Assembly: GCF_000787835.1 (NCBI RefSeq)
Contig: NZ_BBPP01000038.1
Span: forward strand, 1 to 38,314
Direction: 5' to 3'
Length of the DNA stretch: 38,314 bases
From: Streptacidiphilus melanogenes
GTDB lineage: Bacteria; Actinomycetota; Actinomycetes; Streptomycetales; Streptomycetaceae
Every line of letters starts with the position of its first letter. The stretch's first letter is position 1. A program made the translations under genes and the position numbers. Positions 8,894 to 16,901 of the stretch are shown piece by piece. The notes below the pieces were generated by a model, which had not been told where the DNA came from, did no database searches, and saw only the letters and a list, made by a program, of their open reading frames with translations.

Positions 8894-9361
8894 GTGTCCG
8901 ACGGCTCGGGCCCCGGCTTCGACGCTGTCGAAGGCGCGGGTGACGACGACCACGACCGACCGAACGGGGAGTTCGGGGCCGTGGTGTTCGACGAGGCCTT
9001 CGTCCGGGCGGCCTTGGTGCACGAGCCCTCGGCGCGTGAGCGCGCGCTGAGCGGGCCCGCCAGGACGCCCGTGGTCGACTACTCGGACGAGCTGGACGAG
9101 GACCCGGACGGCCTGCCGCTGGAGTTGCGGCCGCTGCCCTACGAGGCCGAGCAGGTCGGCGGCTGGCAGCGGATGGTGGCGCGGGTGATGCTCGTCGTCA
9201 TAGGAGTGGTCGCGGTGCTGGCGGCCGCGGCCGCGGTCTACCGGGCGTCGGGTGGTTCCGGCGCGCCGAACACCCATCGCGGCCCTGCGCCGACGGCGCC
9301 GTCAGCTCCCGGAGGCCAGCACAGCCCGACGAGTGACGCGACGGTGCTCGCGCACAGTTGA
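8894..9361 (+). CDS. Single-pass membrane protein with VVFDE motif, unknown function
   Basis: 155 residues. The acidic cytoplasmic N-terminus contains EFGAVVFDEAFVRAA and SARER (residues 26-50), followed by one membrane span (about 94-118, VMLVVIGVVAVLAAAAAVY) and a short Pro/Ser/Thr-rich exterior tail. I do not recognise a named family. The N-terminal motif recurs in the next gene (residues 21-45 there), so the two are partial paralogues sharing a cytoplasmic segment, while their exterior parts differ greatly in length. Basic residues (VYR) follow the membrane span, and the orientation given here is by analogy with its neighbour. Start GTG 8894 fits a leaderless transcript. Confidence 0.75.
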   Translation: MSDGSGPGFDAVEGAGDDDHDRPNGEFGAVVFDEAFVRAALVHEPSARERALSGPARTPVVDYSDELDEDPDGLPLELRPLPYEAEQVGGWQRMVARVMLVVIGVVAVLAAAAAVYRASGGSGAPNTHRGPAPTAPSAPGGQHSPTSDATVLAHS

Positions 9362-9502
9362 GGCGTGGCGGGGCTCCGCGAATCGGGGAAGATGTCCCTT
9401 TTGCCACAAATGACCCGACTTTTCATCGGGTGACGAACGGTCAATCCAGCTTCCGCGGCAGAACATGCGGGGCGGGCCTGACCGCTTCGCCGCCCGGCGT
9501 TT

Positions 9503-9508
9503 TACCCT
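9503..9508 (+). promoter_or_regulatory. -10 box of a leaderless promoter
   Basis: TACCCT lies 6 bases before ATG 9515. A possible -35 (CTGACC, 9478-9483) is 19 bases away. The rest of the 9362-9514 gap holds only a weak 6-bp hairpin (9413-9418 with 9426-9431). Confidence 0.4.
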
Positions 9509-9514
9509 GGACGC

Positions 9515-10918
9515 ATGGGTGGCCGGACAGAGCCCCCCGAGGGCGGGCCGGAGGGCGGCGCCGGGGGCGAGGACGAGTTCCGATCCGTCGTGTTCGACGA
9601 GTCGTTCATTCGGGCTGCCCGGATCCAGGAGCTGTCCGCCAGCGAGCGCCTCTCGGGTGCGCACCGCTCGGTGCGCCGCCGTGGCGGACGCGGCGGGCTG
9701 CCCCGCCAGGCGCTCGCGCTGATGCTGCTGATCGGATTCGCCTTCGCGACCGCCGTCTACATGGGCGTGCGCCACCCCTACGCCCCGCCGATCACCGGCG
9801 CGGCCGCCAATCTCAGCACCCAGATCATCCCGCTCCAGCCAGGCCCGGCCGGGATCCCGACCGACCACAACCCGGTCAACCTGCCGCCGAGTCTGATCGC
9901 CTCCGCCTCCGCGTCCGCGTCGGGGAAGGGCACCGCCGCCGGAGCGCCGTCCGGCGGCGCGTCCGGTTCGGCGTCGGGCACGCCCTCGCCGTCCGCCTCG
10001 GGAAGTTCTCCCTCCGGAAGCTCCCCCTCGGCCTCTGCCTCCGCCTCTGCCTCTGCCTCCGCGCCCGCGGTGGTCGGACACGACCCGGTCTTCTCCGGGC
10101 TGCCCGGCTCGGAGTACCTGCCGATCGGTGCGACGGGCTTCAACCTGCCCAACGCGCGGCACACCGACCACTTCACCCACGACGAGGTCTACGCGGCGCT
10201 CCAGGTGGTCCTGAACTACCTCAAGGACTCGTCCCTCGACCCCGGCGTGCTCGCCGGGGGCAACACCGACGACGTCGGCCAGTACATCTCGCCGGGCCAG
10301 ACGGAACAGTTCAACGAGAGCGTGGACCACCCGACGAACGACCAGCGCCACCTGGCCACCGGCTGGATGGTGCGGTTCGACCCGGCCAAGGTGCAGCTCG
10401 CGACCCAGCAGGTGCTGGTCGCGCCCGGCAGCGTCGCCTACCACGAGCTGGACTCAGGGACGCTCGAGGTCACCAGCGACTACACCTTCGTCTACGCCCT
10501 CTCGCCGGTGAAGCCGGCCTCGGCGTCGCCCGAGGCCGACCCCTCGGCGTCGGCCTCGGGGGGCTCGTCCGCGACGACGACCGCCGAGCCGGTGGTCTAC
10601 TACGCCGTCCGCCGGGCGCTGACGTACTGGCTTACCCCGGACGACATCACCGGCGGCAAGCTCCAGGTCGTCGACTCGGTGACGCAGGCCGGCGCGACCA
10701 GCTGCGACGCGGACAACAGCGCCTACCTCCAGCCGCTCTTCCCGGTCCAGCCGGCCCAGGGCCGCACGGGCGCGCAGCCCAAGGGCTCCTCGTCCGCGAA
10801 GGCCACGCCGGCCCCGCACCCGAGCGGCAGCCCGAGCAGCACGCCGGGCGCGGTCGACCCGTTCGACCACAGCCGAGCCGCCTGGACCGTCTGCGGCCAG
10901 CTCTCCTGGGTGCTGTAG
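9515..10918 (+). CDS. Membrane-anchored extracytoplasmic protein with VVFDE motif, unknown function
   Basis: 467 residues. The short cytoplasmic N-terminus carries EFRSVVFDESFIRAA and SASER (21-45), then a basic stretch and one membrane span (about 67-88, LALMLLIGFAFATAVYMGV). A Ser/Ala/Gly linker follows (about 135-190, encoded by repeated GCCTCT/GCCTCC codons) and leads to a folded exterior domain from about 190 to the end. That domain contains HFTHDEVYAALQVVLNYL, a second Ser/Ala-rich insert at about 330-350, two cysteines (about 395 and 461), and the end DPFDHSRAAWTVCGQLSWVL. No enzymatic motif is evident. The paralogous N-terminus in the preceding gene suggests that both feed into one envelope process, which is inference. 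Start ATG 9515 is favoured by the -10 box 6 bases upstream. Confidence 0.78.
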   Translation: MGGRTEPPEGGPEGGAGGEDEFRSVVFDESFIRAARIQELSASERLSGAHRSVRRRGGRGGLPRQALALMLLIGFAFATAVYMGVRHPYAPPITGAAANLSTQIIPLQPGPAGIPTDHNPVNLPPSLIASASASASGKGTAAGAPSGGASGSASGTPSPSASGSSPSGSSPSASASASASASAPAVVGHDPVFSGLPGSEYLPIGATGFNLPNARHTDHFTHDEVYAALQVVLNYLKDSSLDPGVLAGGNTDDVGQYISPGQTEQFNESVDHPTNDQRHLATGWMVRFDPAKVQLATQQVLVAPGSVAYHELDSGTLEVTSDYTFVYALSPVKPASASPEADPSASASGGSSATTTAEPVVYYAVRRALTYWLTPDDITGGKLQVVDSVTQAGATSCDADNSAYLQPLFPVQPAQGRTGAQPKGSSSAKATPAPHPSGSPSSTPGAVDPFDHSRAAWTVCGQLSWVL

Positions 10919-10962
10919 CCGAGGCGGTGCTCCAGCCGGGGCGGTGGTGCTGCAGCCGAAGC

Positions 10963-11005
10963 GAAGGGGGCCCGCCCGGACCGTCGGTCCGGGCAGGCCC
11001 CCTTC
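10963..11005. terminator. Bidirectional terminator between convergent genes
   Basis: A 20-bp stem with one mismatch (10963-10982 with 10986-11005) closes a GTC loop. It lies between the plus-strand membrane protein gene and the minus-strand M48 gene and reads as a GC stem followed by TTC in both directions. Confidence 0.75.
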
Positions 11006-11021
11006 TGCGTTCCCGCCCTGG

Positions 11022-12119
11022 CTAGCCCTCGGCGCCGGAGTCGTGACCGTCCTCCGGGGCGCCGCTTCCGTTGCCGTTCCCGTTCCCGCCGCTGGTGCGG
11101 CCCGCGAAGACGTCCCGCAGCTTCCCGCTCAGGTCCGCGGTGCCGCCCGCGATGTCGCGGATCAGGCCCATCAGCGGGTCCTTGGTGTCCCTGAAGCTCT
11201 GCGCGTAGGAGTCGGCGGCCGCCTTGGCCTGCTCCCGCACCGAGGCGTTGGCGTCGTCCTCGCGGCGCGGGTACGCGCCGGCCATGATCGAGCGGTACTC
11301 GTCACTCTCCGCCCACTGCTTGATCTTCGCCACCCGCACCGCGGCGAACGGGTGCGACTGCGGCAGGATCTGCAGCAGCTTTATGACCCCGTCCCGCAGG
11401 TCGCCCGCCCGGTCGTACTCCTCGGCCTGCTCCAGGAAGGCGTCGGTGTTCATCTCGTGCAGGTGGTGGCCGCCGGCCAGCTTCATCAGGCCGCGCATAG
11501 AGGCCTGCAGGTCCTGGCCGACCAGCAGACCGGCACGGTCGCAGGAGAGCTCGGCCTTGCGGAACCACTCGTTGAGCGCCGTGATCAGACCCATGATCGC
11601 CAGCCCGCCCAGCGGGATGAACGCGATCCGCTGCGCCAGGTTGGTCAGGATGATCAGCATGGTGCGGTAGACCGCGTGGCCCGACATCGCGTGCGCGACC
11701 TCGTGGCCGATGACCGCCCGTATCTCCTCCTCGTCGAGCAGCTCGACCAGCGAGGTGGTGACCACGATCACCGGGGAGTCCATGCCGATGCACATGGCGT
11801 TCGGCTTCGGGTCCTGGGTGACGTACAGCGGCGGGACCTTCTCCAGGTCCAGGATGTACGCCGCGTCGCGGACCATCTCGTTCAGCTGCGGGAACTGCCG
11901 CTCCGACGCCCGGACCGCGCTGGCCAGGAACATCAGCCGCACCGCACGCTCGGAGACGAAGCCGCCGAGCTTCTTCAGGATGTCGTCGAAACCGCTGAGC
12001 TTGCGCAGCGCCACCAGCGCCGAGCGGTCGGCCGGGTGCTCCCAGGCCCTCGTGGAGATGCCGGGGAACCGCTTGCGCGTCCGGCTGGGAACGTTGGTGC
12101 TGTCGCCCTGCTGCGTCAT
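11022..12119 (-). CDS. M48 family zinc metalloprotease
   Basis: Predicted zinc endopeptidase of the HtpX/Ste24 family, 365 residues. Visible are the zinc-binding HEVAH (139-143, within IGHEVAHAMSGH) and the third-ligand helix ELSCDRAG about 55 residues later. The segment between (LIILTNLAQRIAFIPLGGLAIMGL) is hydrophobic and may be membrane-associated. The N-terminus has no signal peptide, and the C-terminus is a Gly/Asn/Ser-rich tail. The ATG whose first base is 12119 has GGGAGG 9 bases upstream. An ATG three codons earlier (12128) directly abuts that ribosome binding site and is less likely. Likely role is envelope protein quality control. The gene is convergent with its left neighbour and divergent from the microprotein genes. 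Confidence 0.88.
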   Translation of the reverse strand: MTQQGDSTNVPSRTRKRFPGISTRAWEHPADRSALVALRKLSGFDDILKKLGGFVSERAVRLMFLASAVRASERQFPQLNEMVRDAAYILDLEKVPPLYVTQDPKPNAMCIGMDSPVIVVTTSLVELLDEEEIRAVIGHEVAHAMSGHAVYRTMLIILTNLAQRIAFIPLGGLAIMGLITALNEWFRKAELSCDRAGLLVGQDLQASMRGLMKLAGGHHLHEMNTDAFLEQAEEYDRAGDLRDGVIKLLQILPQSHPFAAVRVAKIKQWAESDEYRSIMAGAYPRREDDANASVREQAKAAADSYAQSFRDTKDPLMGLIRDIAGGTADLSGKLRDVFAGRTSGGNGNGNGSGAPEDGHDSGAEG

Positions 12120-12334
12120 CTGCTGCATCCTCCCGAACGACGGCGGACCCGGCCTGTCGCCGGCCCCCGCCGTCCTGTGGACTCTCGAAACCGCTACGGA
12201 ATCTCTGTCTGCGTCCTACCGCGTCACGCTACTGCTCGTCCCCTCCCCGGGGAGACGTTCCGGGGCGGTGTCGGGTTCCCGCAAGGGCAGGACTAGGCTC
12301 GGATGGCGCCACCTCTCCGTTCGAAGGACACCCC

Positions 12335-12478
12335 ATGCACACCAACGAGACGCTGATCCAGCTCGCGGCCATCTCCAACGGCAGCGGTCCGGGCATGTTT
12401 CTGCGCTGGATCGTCATCGCCGCGATCGTCGGAGTGGTGCTCATGGCGTGGTTGCTGCTGCGTGGCTACCGCGACTGA
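12335..12478 (+). CDS. Membrane microprotein, 47 aa
   Basis: The short frame starts MHTNETLIQLAA, continues with one membrane span at about residues 21-42 (MFLRWIVIAAIVGVVLMAWLLL) and ends RGYRD. A GAAGGA ribosome binding site (12322-12327) sits 7 bases before the ATG, and TAGGCT at about 12294-12299 is a possible -10 box. The positive residues after the span predict the N-terminus outside. Good start signals and coding-like composition support a real gene. The function is unknown. It lies two genes upstream of nadD next to a second microprotein of similar design. Confidence 0.65.
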   Translation: MHTNETLIQLAAISNGSGPGMFLRWIVIAAIVGVVLMAWLLLRGYRD

Positions 12479-12542
12479 GCCGAGTGCGTAGCATGAGCTC
12501 CACCTGCCCCACCTGCCACCGAGTCAGAAAGTCTCTCCTCAG

Positions 12543-12689
12543 ATGACCTCTCACGTCGCTGCTGCCGCCCAGCTCGCCGAGGGCAACGGCCTGCACAACA
12601 GTCTCCAGCCGTGGCTCACCGGTGGTGGCGCCCTGCTCATCCTGCTGCTGCTCCTGGTCGTCACCGTCAGCTTCAACAAGGACCGCTGA
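12543..12689 (+). CDS. Membrane microprotein, 48 aa
   Basis: The product starts MTSHVAAAAQLAEGNGLHN, then has one membrane span at about residues 28-43 (GALLILLLLLVVTVSF) and the short basic end NKDR. No family is recognised. The ribosome binding site is weak. A -10 like TAGCAT lies at about 12488-12493. Together with the 47-aa gene it forms a pair of small N-out/C-in proteins just upstream of nadD. Being hydrophobic, small and tandem, they could be subunits or regulators of a membrane complex, but nothing in the sequence proves that. Confidence 0.6.
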   Translation: MTSHVAAAAQLAEGNGLHNSLQPWLTGGGALLILLLLLVVTVSFNKDR

Positions 12690-12764
12690 GAAGCACCGCC
12701 GAGTCTTCACCGCGTCGAGCGCCCGGGGCCACGGACCGTACGGCCGTGGCCCGGCCGGATCGCG

Positions 12765-12770
12765 TAGGGT
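12765..12770 (+). promoter_or_regulatory. -10 box upstream of nadD
   Basis: TAGGGT lies 8 bases before ATG 12779 in a region without a ribosome binding site, so the nadD mRNA is probably leaderless or nearly so. Confidence 0.4.
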
Positions 12771-12778
12771 GACCCGCT

Positions 12779-13447
12779 ATGAGAGAGCATGCCGAGGCGC
12801 CGGCGGGTGTCGAGCCGCAGAAGAAGCGGCTCGGCGTCATGGGCGGCACCTTCGACCCGATCCACCACGGCCACCTGGTCGCGGCCAGCGAGGTCGCCAG
12901 CCTCTTCCACCTCGACGAGGTGGTCTTCGTGCCCACCGGCGAGCCGTGGCAGAAGACCGGACGGGTCGTCTCTCCCGCTGAGGACCGCTATCTGATGACG
13001 GTCATCGCGACGGCCGAGAACCCGCAGTTCTCGGTCAGCCGCATCGACATCGACCGCGAGGGTGCGACCTACACCATCGACACCCTGCGTGATCTCCAGG
13101 CGCTGCACCCGGACGCCGACCTGTTCTTCATCACCGGCGCCGACGCGCTCGAGCAGATCTTCTCCTGGCGCAAGGCCCAGGAGCTCTTCGACCTCGCCCA
13201 CTTCATCGGTGTGACCCGGCCGGGCCACACGCTGACGGACCCGGGGCTGCCGGACGGCCGAGCGACCCTCGTGGAGGTGCCGGCGCTGGCCATCTCCTCC
13301 ACCGACTGCCGCGAGCGGGTCTCCCGGGGCGAACCTGTCTGGTACCTGGTCCCGGACGGCGTGGTGCGCTACATCGACAAGCGCCGCCTGTACGTGCCCG
13401 AGGTGGTCGCCGGGACGGACGACGGCACAGGGATAGGGACGGCGTGA
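12779..13447 (+). CDS. nadD: Nicotinate-nucleotide adenylyltransferase
   Basis: Adenylates nicotinic acid mononucleotide to deamido-NAD in NAD biosynthesis. The 222-residue product has the nucleotidyltransferase signature [12 protein letters not shown] (about 22-33), the substrate loop VPTGEPWQK, the [14 protein letters not shown] region and the second ATP motif [10 protein letters not shown] (usually ISSTxIR). The C-terminus KRRLYVPE is normal, with a short extra Gly/Thr/Asp tail. The last bases overlap the next gene (GTGA at 13444-13447), which indicates translational coupling with the LCP-like gene and probably rsfS. Start ATG 12779 is the first after the -10 box. Confidence 0.96.
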   Translation: MREHAEAPAGVEPQKKRLGVMGGTFDPIHHGHLVAASEVASLFHLDEVVFVPTGEPWQKTGRVVSPAEDRYLMTVIATAENPQFSVSRIDIDREGATYTIDTLRDLQALHPDADLFFITGADALEQIFSWRKAQELFDLAHFIGVTRPGHTLTDPGLPDGRATLVEVPALAISSTDCRERVSRGEPVWYLVPDGVVRYIDKRRLYVPEVVAGTDDGTGIGTA

Positions 13448-15294
13448 GCGGAACCGCAGACCGCAGGGGACCCGGCGGATACGAGCAGGCCTACCAGGAC
13501 CCCTACACGGGCGAGTGGGTCTTCCCGTCGCGGCAGCAGCCGCAGACCCCGCAGGAACAGCAGCAGGCCCCGCAGCAGCCCTACGGGCAGGGCCAGGGCT
13601 ACCAACAGCAACAGCCGTACGAGCAGCCGTACGAGGCCCAGCAGGCCCAGCAGCAGCCGCATCAGACGCAAGCGCAGCCCTATGGCGGGTACCAGCAGGA
13701 GTACGACCCCTACGCCGCGTCGTACGACCCTTACGCCGGGTACCAGCAGCAGCCGCAGGACCCGTACTACGGGCAGCAGGGCTACCAGCAGCAGAACGGC
13801 TACCAGCAGGAGCAGCCGACGGCGTACCAGCAGCCGGCGCACCCGCAGCAGCAGGCTCCCCAGCAGGTCCCGCAGCAGGCTCCGCAGCAGTCGTTCTCGG
13901 CCGCGTACCAGCAGCCGTATCAGGAGCAGCCCCCCGCCGCCGAGTCCGAGCCGCCCGCGCAGGCCGCGCCGCCCCGGCAGCGCCCGCCGCGTCAGGAGAC
14001 GCCCACGGCGCGACCCGAGACCGTGAAGGGCGCGGGGCCGAGCGTCGCGCCCGGCGCCAACTCCCATTACAACTCGGAGGAGTTCGAGTTCGTCGACGAC
14101 GCCGAGGAGTCCACCGACGTCATCGACTGGGTCAAGTTCTCCGAGACCCGCGGGGAGCGCCGTGACGAGCGGCGTCGCAAGCTGCGCAGCCGGGCCGTCG
14201 CGGTGGTGGCCGCCCTGGTGCTGGTGGCCGGCGGCGGGGTCGGCTACCTCTTCGCCACCGGCAAGATCGGCTCCGGCGCGTCGGCCGCCGTTCCGGCCGC
14301 GAACAAGCGCGAGGTCGTCGCGGTCCATCTGCACGACCTGAACAAGAACGTCTACAGCGCGCTGCTGATCTCCGAGCCCTCGCCCGCCAAGGGCGTCACC
14401 CTGCTGCTTCCCGGCACGCTCGGCGTCCCCCAGGACGCCGGCAACGGGCTGCTGGCGCTGAACTCCGCGGTCGACTCCATGGGCGCCTACGGCACCCGGA
14501 CCGGCATCAACAACCTGCTCGGCACGGACATCTCCGCCACCTGGAACATCCAGACCCCGTTCCTGCAGAACCTGGTCGACATCCTGGGCGGCGTGAACAT
14601 CAAGTCCGACGTCGCGGTCAGTCTGAACGGCAAGCAGGTGATCAGCCCCGGGCAGAACACCGCCGTCAACGGCGCGGCGGCCATGGCCTTCGCGACCTAC
14701 AAGGCCAAGGGCGAGAGCGACCAGGCCCAGCTCGACCGCTTCGGCGTGATGCTGCAGGCGCTGATCACCGCCATGCCGACGGACCCGACCGCCGCCGCCT
14801 CGAACATCACGCACATGGGTGCCGTCGAGGACCCCTCGCTCAGCGACAACGCCCTCGGCGCGCTGCTGGCCAAGCTCTCCACCGACGCCCGCGGCGGGGC
14901 GTACTCGACCGAGACGCTCCCGGTGCTCGGCAACGGCACGCTCGGCACCGGCGCCGGCACGATGGTCAGCGGGCTGCTCGCGGGCAAGGTCAGCAGTGAG
15001 AGCGGTCAGACGGCGCCCCGCGTCCAGGTGATCGACGCCAGCGGCAACGCGAAGGCGGCCCAGTACGCGCAGGCCGCGATCACCAACTCGGGCGACGTGG
15101 TGCTGCCCGGCACCAGCACCGCGGCGACCCGCGGCACCTCCGTCGTCGAGTACGGCGACGACACCCGCCTCGCCGACGCCAAGGCCCTCGCCGCCACGCT
15201 GGGCCTGCCGGCCTCGGTCGTGAAAAAAGTCACCTCCCCGCTCTCGGTGGACCTCGTGGTGGAGCTCGGCCGGGACTACAAGGCCGCCGCCTGA
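13444..15294 (+). CDS. Divergent LytR-CpsA-Psr (LCP)-like membrane protein
   Basis: 616 residues. Residues 1 to about 190 are a disordered Gln/Tyr/Pro-rich cytoplasmic region (repeated YQQ and PQQ units). One membrane span follows at about 250-272 ([20 protein letters not shown]), then an LCP-like extracytoplasmic domain (about 285-450, with [18 protein letters not shown] and a D-rich basic helix) and a C-terminal LytR_C-type domain (about 515-616, starting [14 protein letters not shown]). LCP enzymes attach glycopolymers to peptidoglycan. Here the usual SIPRD region reads LLPGTLG and the AFVRYR region reads AFATYKAK, so most of the catalytic arginines seem absent. It starts inside the nadD stop (GTGA) and precedes rsfS. 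Placement in the family is fairly sure; enzymatic activity is doubtful. Confidence 0.85.
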   Translation: MSGTADRRGPGGYEQAYQDPYTGEWVFPSRQQPQTPQEQQQAPQQPYGQGQGYQQQQPYEQPYEAQQAQQQPHQTQAQPYGGYQQEYDPYAASYDPYAGYQQQPQDPYYGQQGYQQQNGYQQEQPTAYQQPAHPQQQAPQQVPQQAPQQSFSAAYQQPYQEQPPAAESEPPAQAAPPRQRPPRQETPTARPETVKGAGPSVAPGANSHYNSEEFEFVDDAEESTDVIDWVKFSETRGERRDERRRKLRSRAVAVVAALVLVAGGGVGYLFATGKIGSGASAAVPAANKREVVAVHLHDLNKNVYSALLISEPSPAKGVTLLLPGTLGVPQDAGNGLLALNSAVDSMGAYGTRTGINNLLGTDISATWNIQTPFLQNLVDILGGVNIKSDVAVSLNGKQVISPGQNTAVNGAAAMAFATYKAKGESDQAQLDRFGVMLQALITAMPTDPTAAASNITHMGAVEDPSLSDNALGALLAKLSTDARGGAYSTETLPVLGNGTLGTGAGTMVSGLLAGKVSSESGQTAPRVQVIDASGNAKAAQYAQAAITNSGDVVLPGTSTAATRGTSVVEYGDDTRLADAKALAATLGLPASVVKKVTSPLSVDLVVELGRDYKAAA

Positions 15295-15440
15295 GGTCGG
15301 CCGAGGTCCGGGCGGTGTGACGGGACGAGGTCGCGGAGGGTCGCGCGGGGCCTCAGCAGAGCCGCGAGAGAAAGGCTTTCGCGGCCTGTCTGCGGTTCGT
15401 GAGATCCTGGATGCATCTGCCCCCTGACGGAAAGCATGCT

Positions 15441-15926
15441 GTGACCGCAACCGACCGGGCCCTCGAACTCGTCTCAACGGCCGCCCAGGCCGCCGCGGAC
15501 AAGCTGGCCCACAACATCATCGCCTTCGACGTCAGCGAGGTCCTGGCCATCACCGACGCCTTCGTGCTCGCCTCCGCGCCGAACGACCGCCAGGTCAAGG
15601 CCATCGCGGACGAGGTAGAGGAGCGTCTCGCCAAGGAGTGCGGCGTCAAGCCCGTCCGCCGTGAGGGCGAGCGTGAAGGCCGCTGGATCCTGCTCGACTA
15701 CCTGGACATGGTCGTCCACGTCCAGCACTCCGAGGAGCGCGCCTACTACAGCCTGGAGCGGCTGTGGAAGGACTGCCCCGAGATCGAGCTGCCGGAGGAC
15801 GCCAAGGCCAGCCGCAAGCGCGCCGAGGAGGCCGCCGAGGCCGACGGCGAGCCCGTGGCCCAGCCGGCCGAGTTCGCCCACGTGGAGGCGGTCCTGGCCG
15901 CCGAGGCAGCGAAGGCCCGGCGCTGA
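15441..15926 (+). CDS. rsfS: Ribosomal silencing factor RsfS
   Basis: Binds uL14 of the large subunit and blocks subunit joining, lowering translation in starvation. The 161-residue protein has the RsfS/DUF143 core (LSTAAQAAADKLAHN-like start, FDVSEVLAITDAFVLASAPNDRQVKAI, WILLDYLDMVVHVQ, ERAYYSLERLW) and an Ala/Glu-rich actinobacterial C-terminal extension from about residue 120. GTG 15441 is chosen because GACGGAAAG lies just upstream and the family N-terminus begins at TATDRALELV. A longer frame from 15399 lacks support. A short inverted repeat (15361-15367 with 15379-15385) lies upstream. The nadD-LCP-rsfS order is common in actinobacteria. Confidence 0.93.
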   Translation: MTATDRALELVSTAAQAAADKLAHNIIAFDVSEVLAITDAFVLASAPNDRQVKAIADEVEERLAKECGVKPVRREGEREGRWILLDYLDMVVHVQHSEERAYYSLERLWKDCPEIELPEDAKASRKRAEEAAEADGEPVAQPAEFAHVEAVLAAEAAKARR

Positions 15927-16570
15927 GCGGCCGGGCCGGCGGACGCCGTGTCGTCTTCTGGCGGCACGGCCAGACGTCGTGGAATCTCGAGGGCCGTTTC
16001 CAGGGCAGCACGGACATCCCGCTGACCGAGACGGGCCTGGCTCAGGCGCGCCGCGCGGCGCGCCTGCTGGCGGCGCTGAAGCCGCACGCGATCGTCTCCT
16101 CGGACCTGCAGCGCGCCACGGCCACGGCCCAGCAGCTCGCCGAGGTCACCGGCCTGCCGGTCAAGTACGACCCCGGCCTGCGGGAGACCTACGCCGGCAG
16201 TTGGCAGGGCCTGACCAACGCCGAGATCCAAGCCAAGTACGGCGAGGAGTACCGGCTGTGGAAGATGGGCGAGCCGGTCCGCCGCGGCGGCGGCGAGCTG
16301 CACACGGAGGTGGCCGACCGGGCCGTCCCCGTGGTCCTCGACGCCGTGGAGAGCCTGCCGGACGAGGGCACCCTCGTCGTGGTGAGCCACGGCGGCACGA
16401 TCCGCATGGCCGTCGGCCGGATGCTGGAGCTGCCCGAGCACAGCTGGGAGGCGCTCGGCGGCCTGTCCAACTGCTGCTGGTCGGTGCTGGGCCGCGGCTA
16501 CCGCGGCTGGCGCCTCGAGGAGCACAACGCGGGCACGCTGCCGGAGCCCGTCATGGGCGACGACACCTGA
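15923..16570 (+). CDS. Histidine phosphatase family protein, probable CTG start
   Basis: Phosphoglycerate-mutase-like phosphatase of unknown substrate, about 215 residues. Catalytic RHGQT lies at about 14-18 and the second histidine in VVSHGGT. GRFQGSTDIPLTETG, SSDLQRATATA and GSWQG are typical. The protein must begin upstream of RVVFWRHGQ, but the frame has no ATG, GTG or TTG between the rsfS stop and that motif. CTG at 15923-15925 overlaps the rsfS TGA (CTGA), stands where related operons would have GTGA, and has AGCGAAGG upstream. I therefore annotate CTG. The only other in-frame candidate, ATG 15764, would place 53 unrelated residues inside rsfS. It is the last gene of the nadD-rsfS unit and is followed by a terminator. 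Confidence 0.85.
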   Translation: MSGRAGGRRVVFWRHGQTSWNLEGRFQGSTDIPLTETGLAQARRAARLLAALKPHAIVSSDLQRATATAQQLAEVTGLPVKYDPGLRETYAGSWQGLTNAEIQAKYGEEYRLWKMGEPVRRGGGELHTEVADRAVPVVLDAVESLPDEGTLVVVSHGGTIRMAVGRMLELPEHSWEALGGLSNCCWSVLGRGYRGWRLEEHNAGTLPEPVMGDDT

Positions 16571-16585
16571 CGGACCTGGGGTGCG

Positions 16586-16615
16586 GTGGGGCCGGATTTC
16601 GCAGTTCGGCCCCAC
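16586..16615 (+). terminator. Terminator after the histidine phosphatase gene
   Basis: A 9-bp perfect stem (16586-16594 with 16607-16615), extendable by two weaker pairs, lies 15 bases after the stop. Its loop contains the candidate -35 of the tRNA promoter. Confidence 0.6.
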
Positions 16616-16627
16616 AACCGCTAGAGT
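16598..16627 (+). promoter_or_regulatory. Predicted promoter of the tandem tRNA-Ala genes
   Basis: TTCGCA (16598-16603) and TAGAGT (16622-16627) are 18 bases apart, about 50 bases upstream of the first tRNA. Confidence 0.4.
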
Positions 16628-16675
16628 CTTCTTCGTTCGCGGGACGCGGAAGCGGCCGGGAACGAAGCAGGGCAA

Positions 16676-16748
<73 letters not shown>

Positions 16749-16779
16749 CGCAGGACAACTGGATATCTGGACACATCGC

Positions 16780-16852
<73 letters not shown>

Positions 16853-16858
16853 CAATCA

Positions 16859-16884
16859 GGACCCCCGGCTCCGGCCGGGGGTCC
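16859..16884 (+). terminator. Terminator of the tRNA-Ala pair
   Basis: A perfect 11-bp stem (16859-16869 with 16874-16884) with a TCCG loop is followed by TTGCGTTT. It can also serve the convergent regulator gene on the minus strand. Confidence 0.75.
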
Positions 16885-16901
16885 TTGCGTTTCCGCGGCG
16901 G

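Noticed and set aside
13500-13950. CRISPR-like or minisatellite array
   Set aside because: The repeated CAGCAG/TACCAG units are the codons of a Gln/Tyr/Pro-rich protein region in frame; no regular spacers.
15361-15385. Terminator upstream of rsfS
   Set aside because: Only a 7-bp stem with an 11-base loop and no T-rich tail, within what is probably a single operon.
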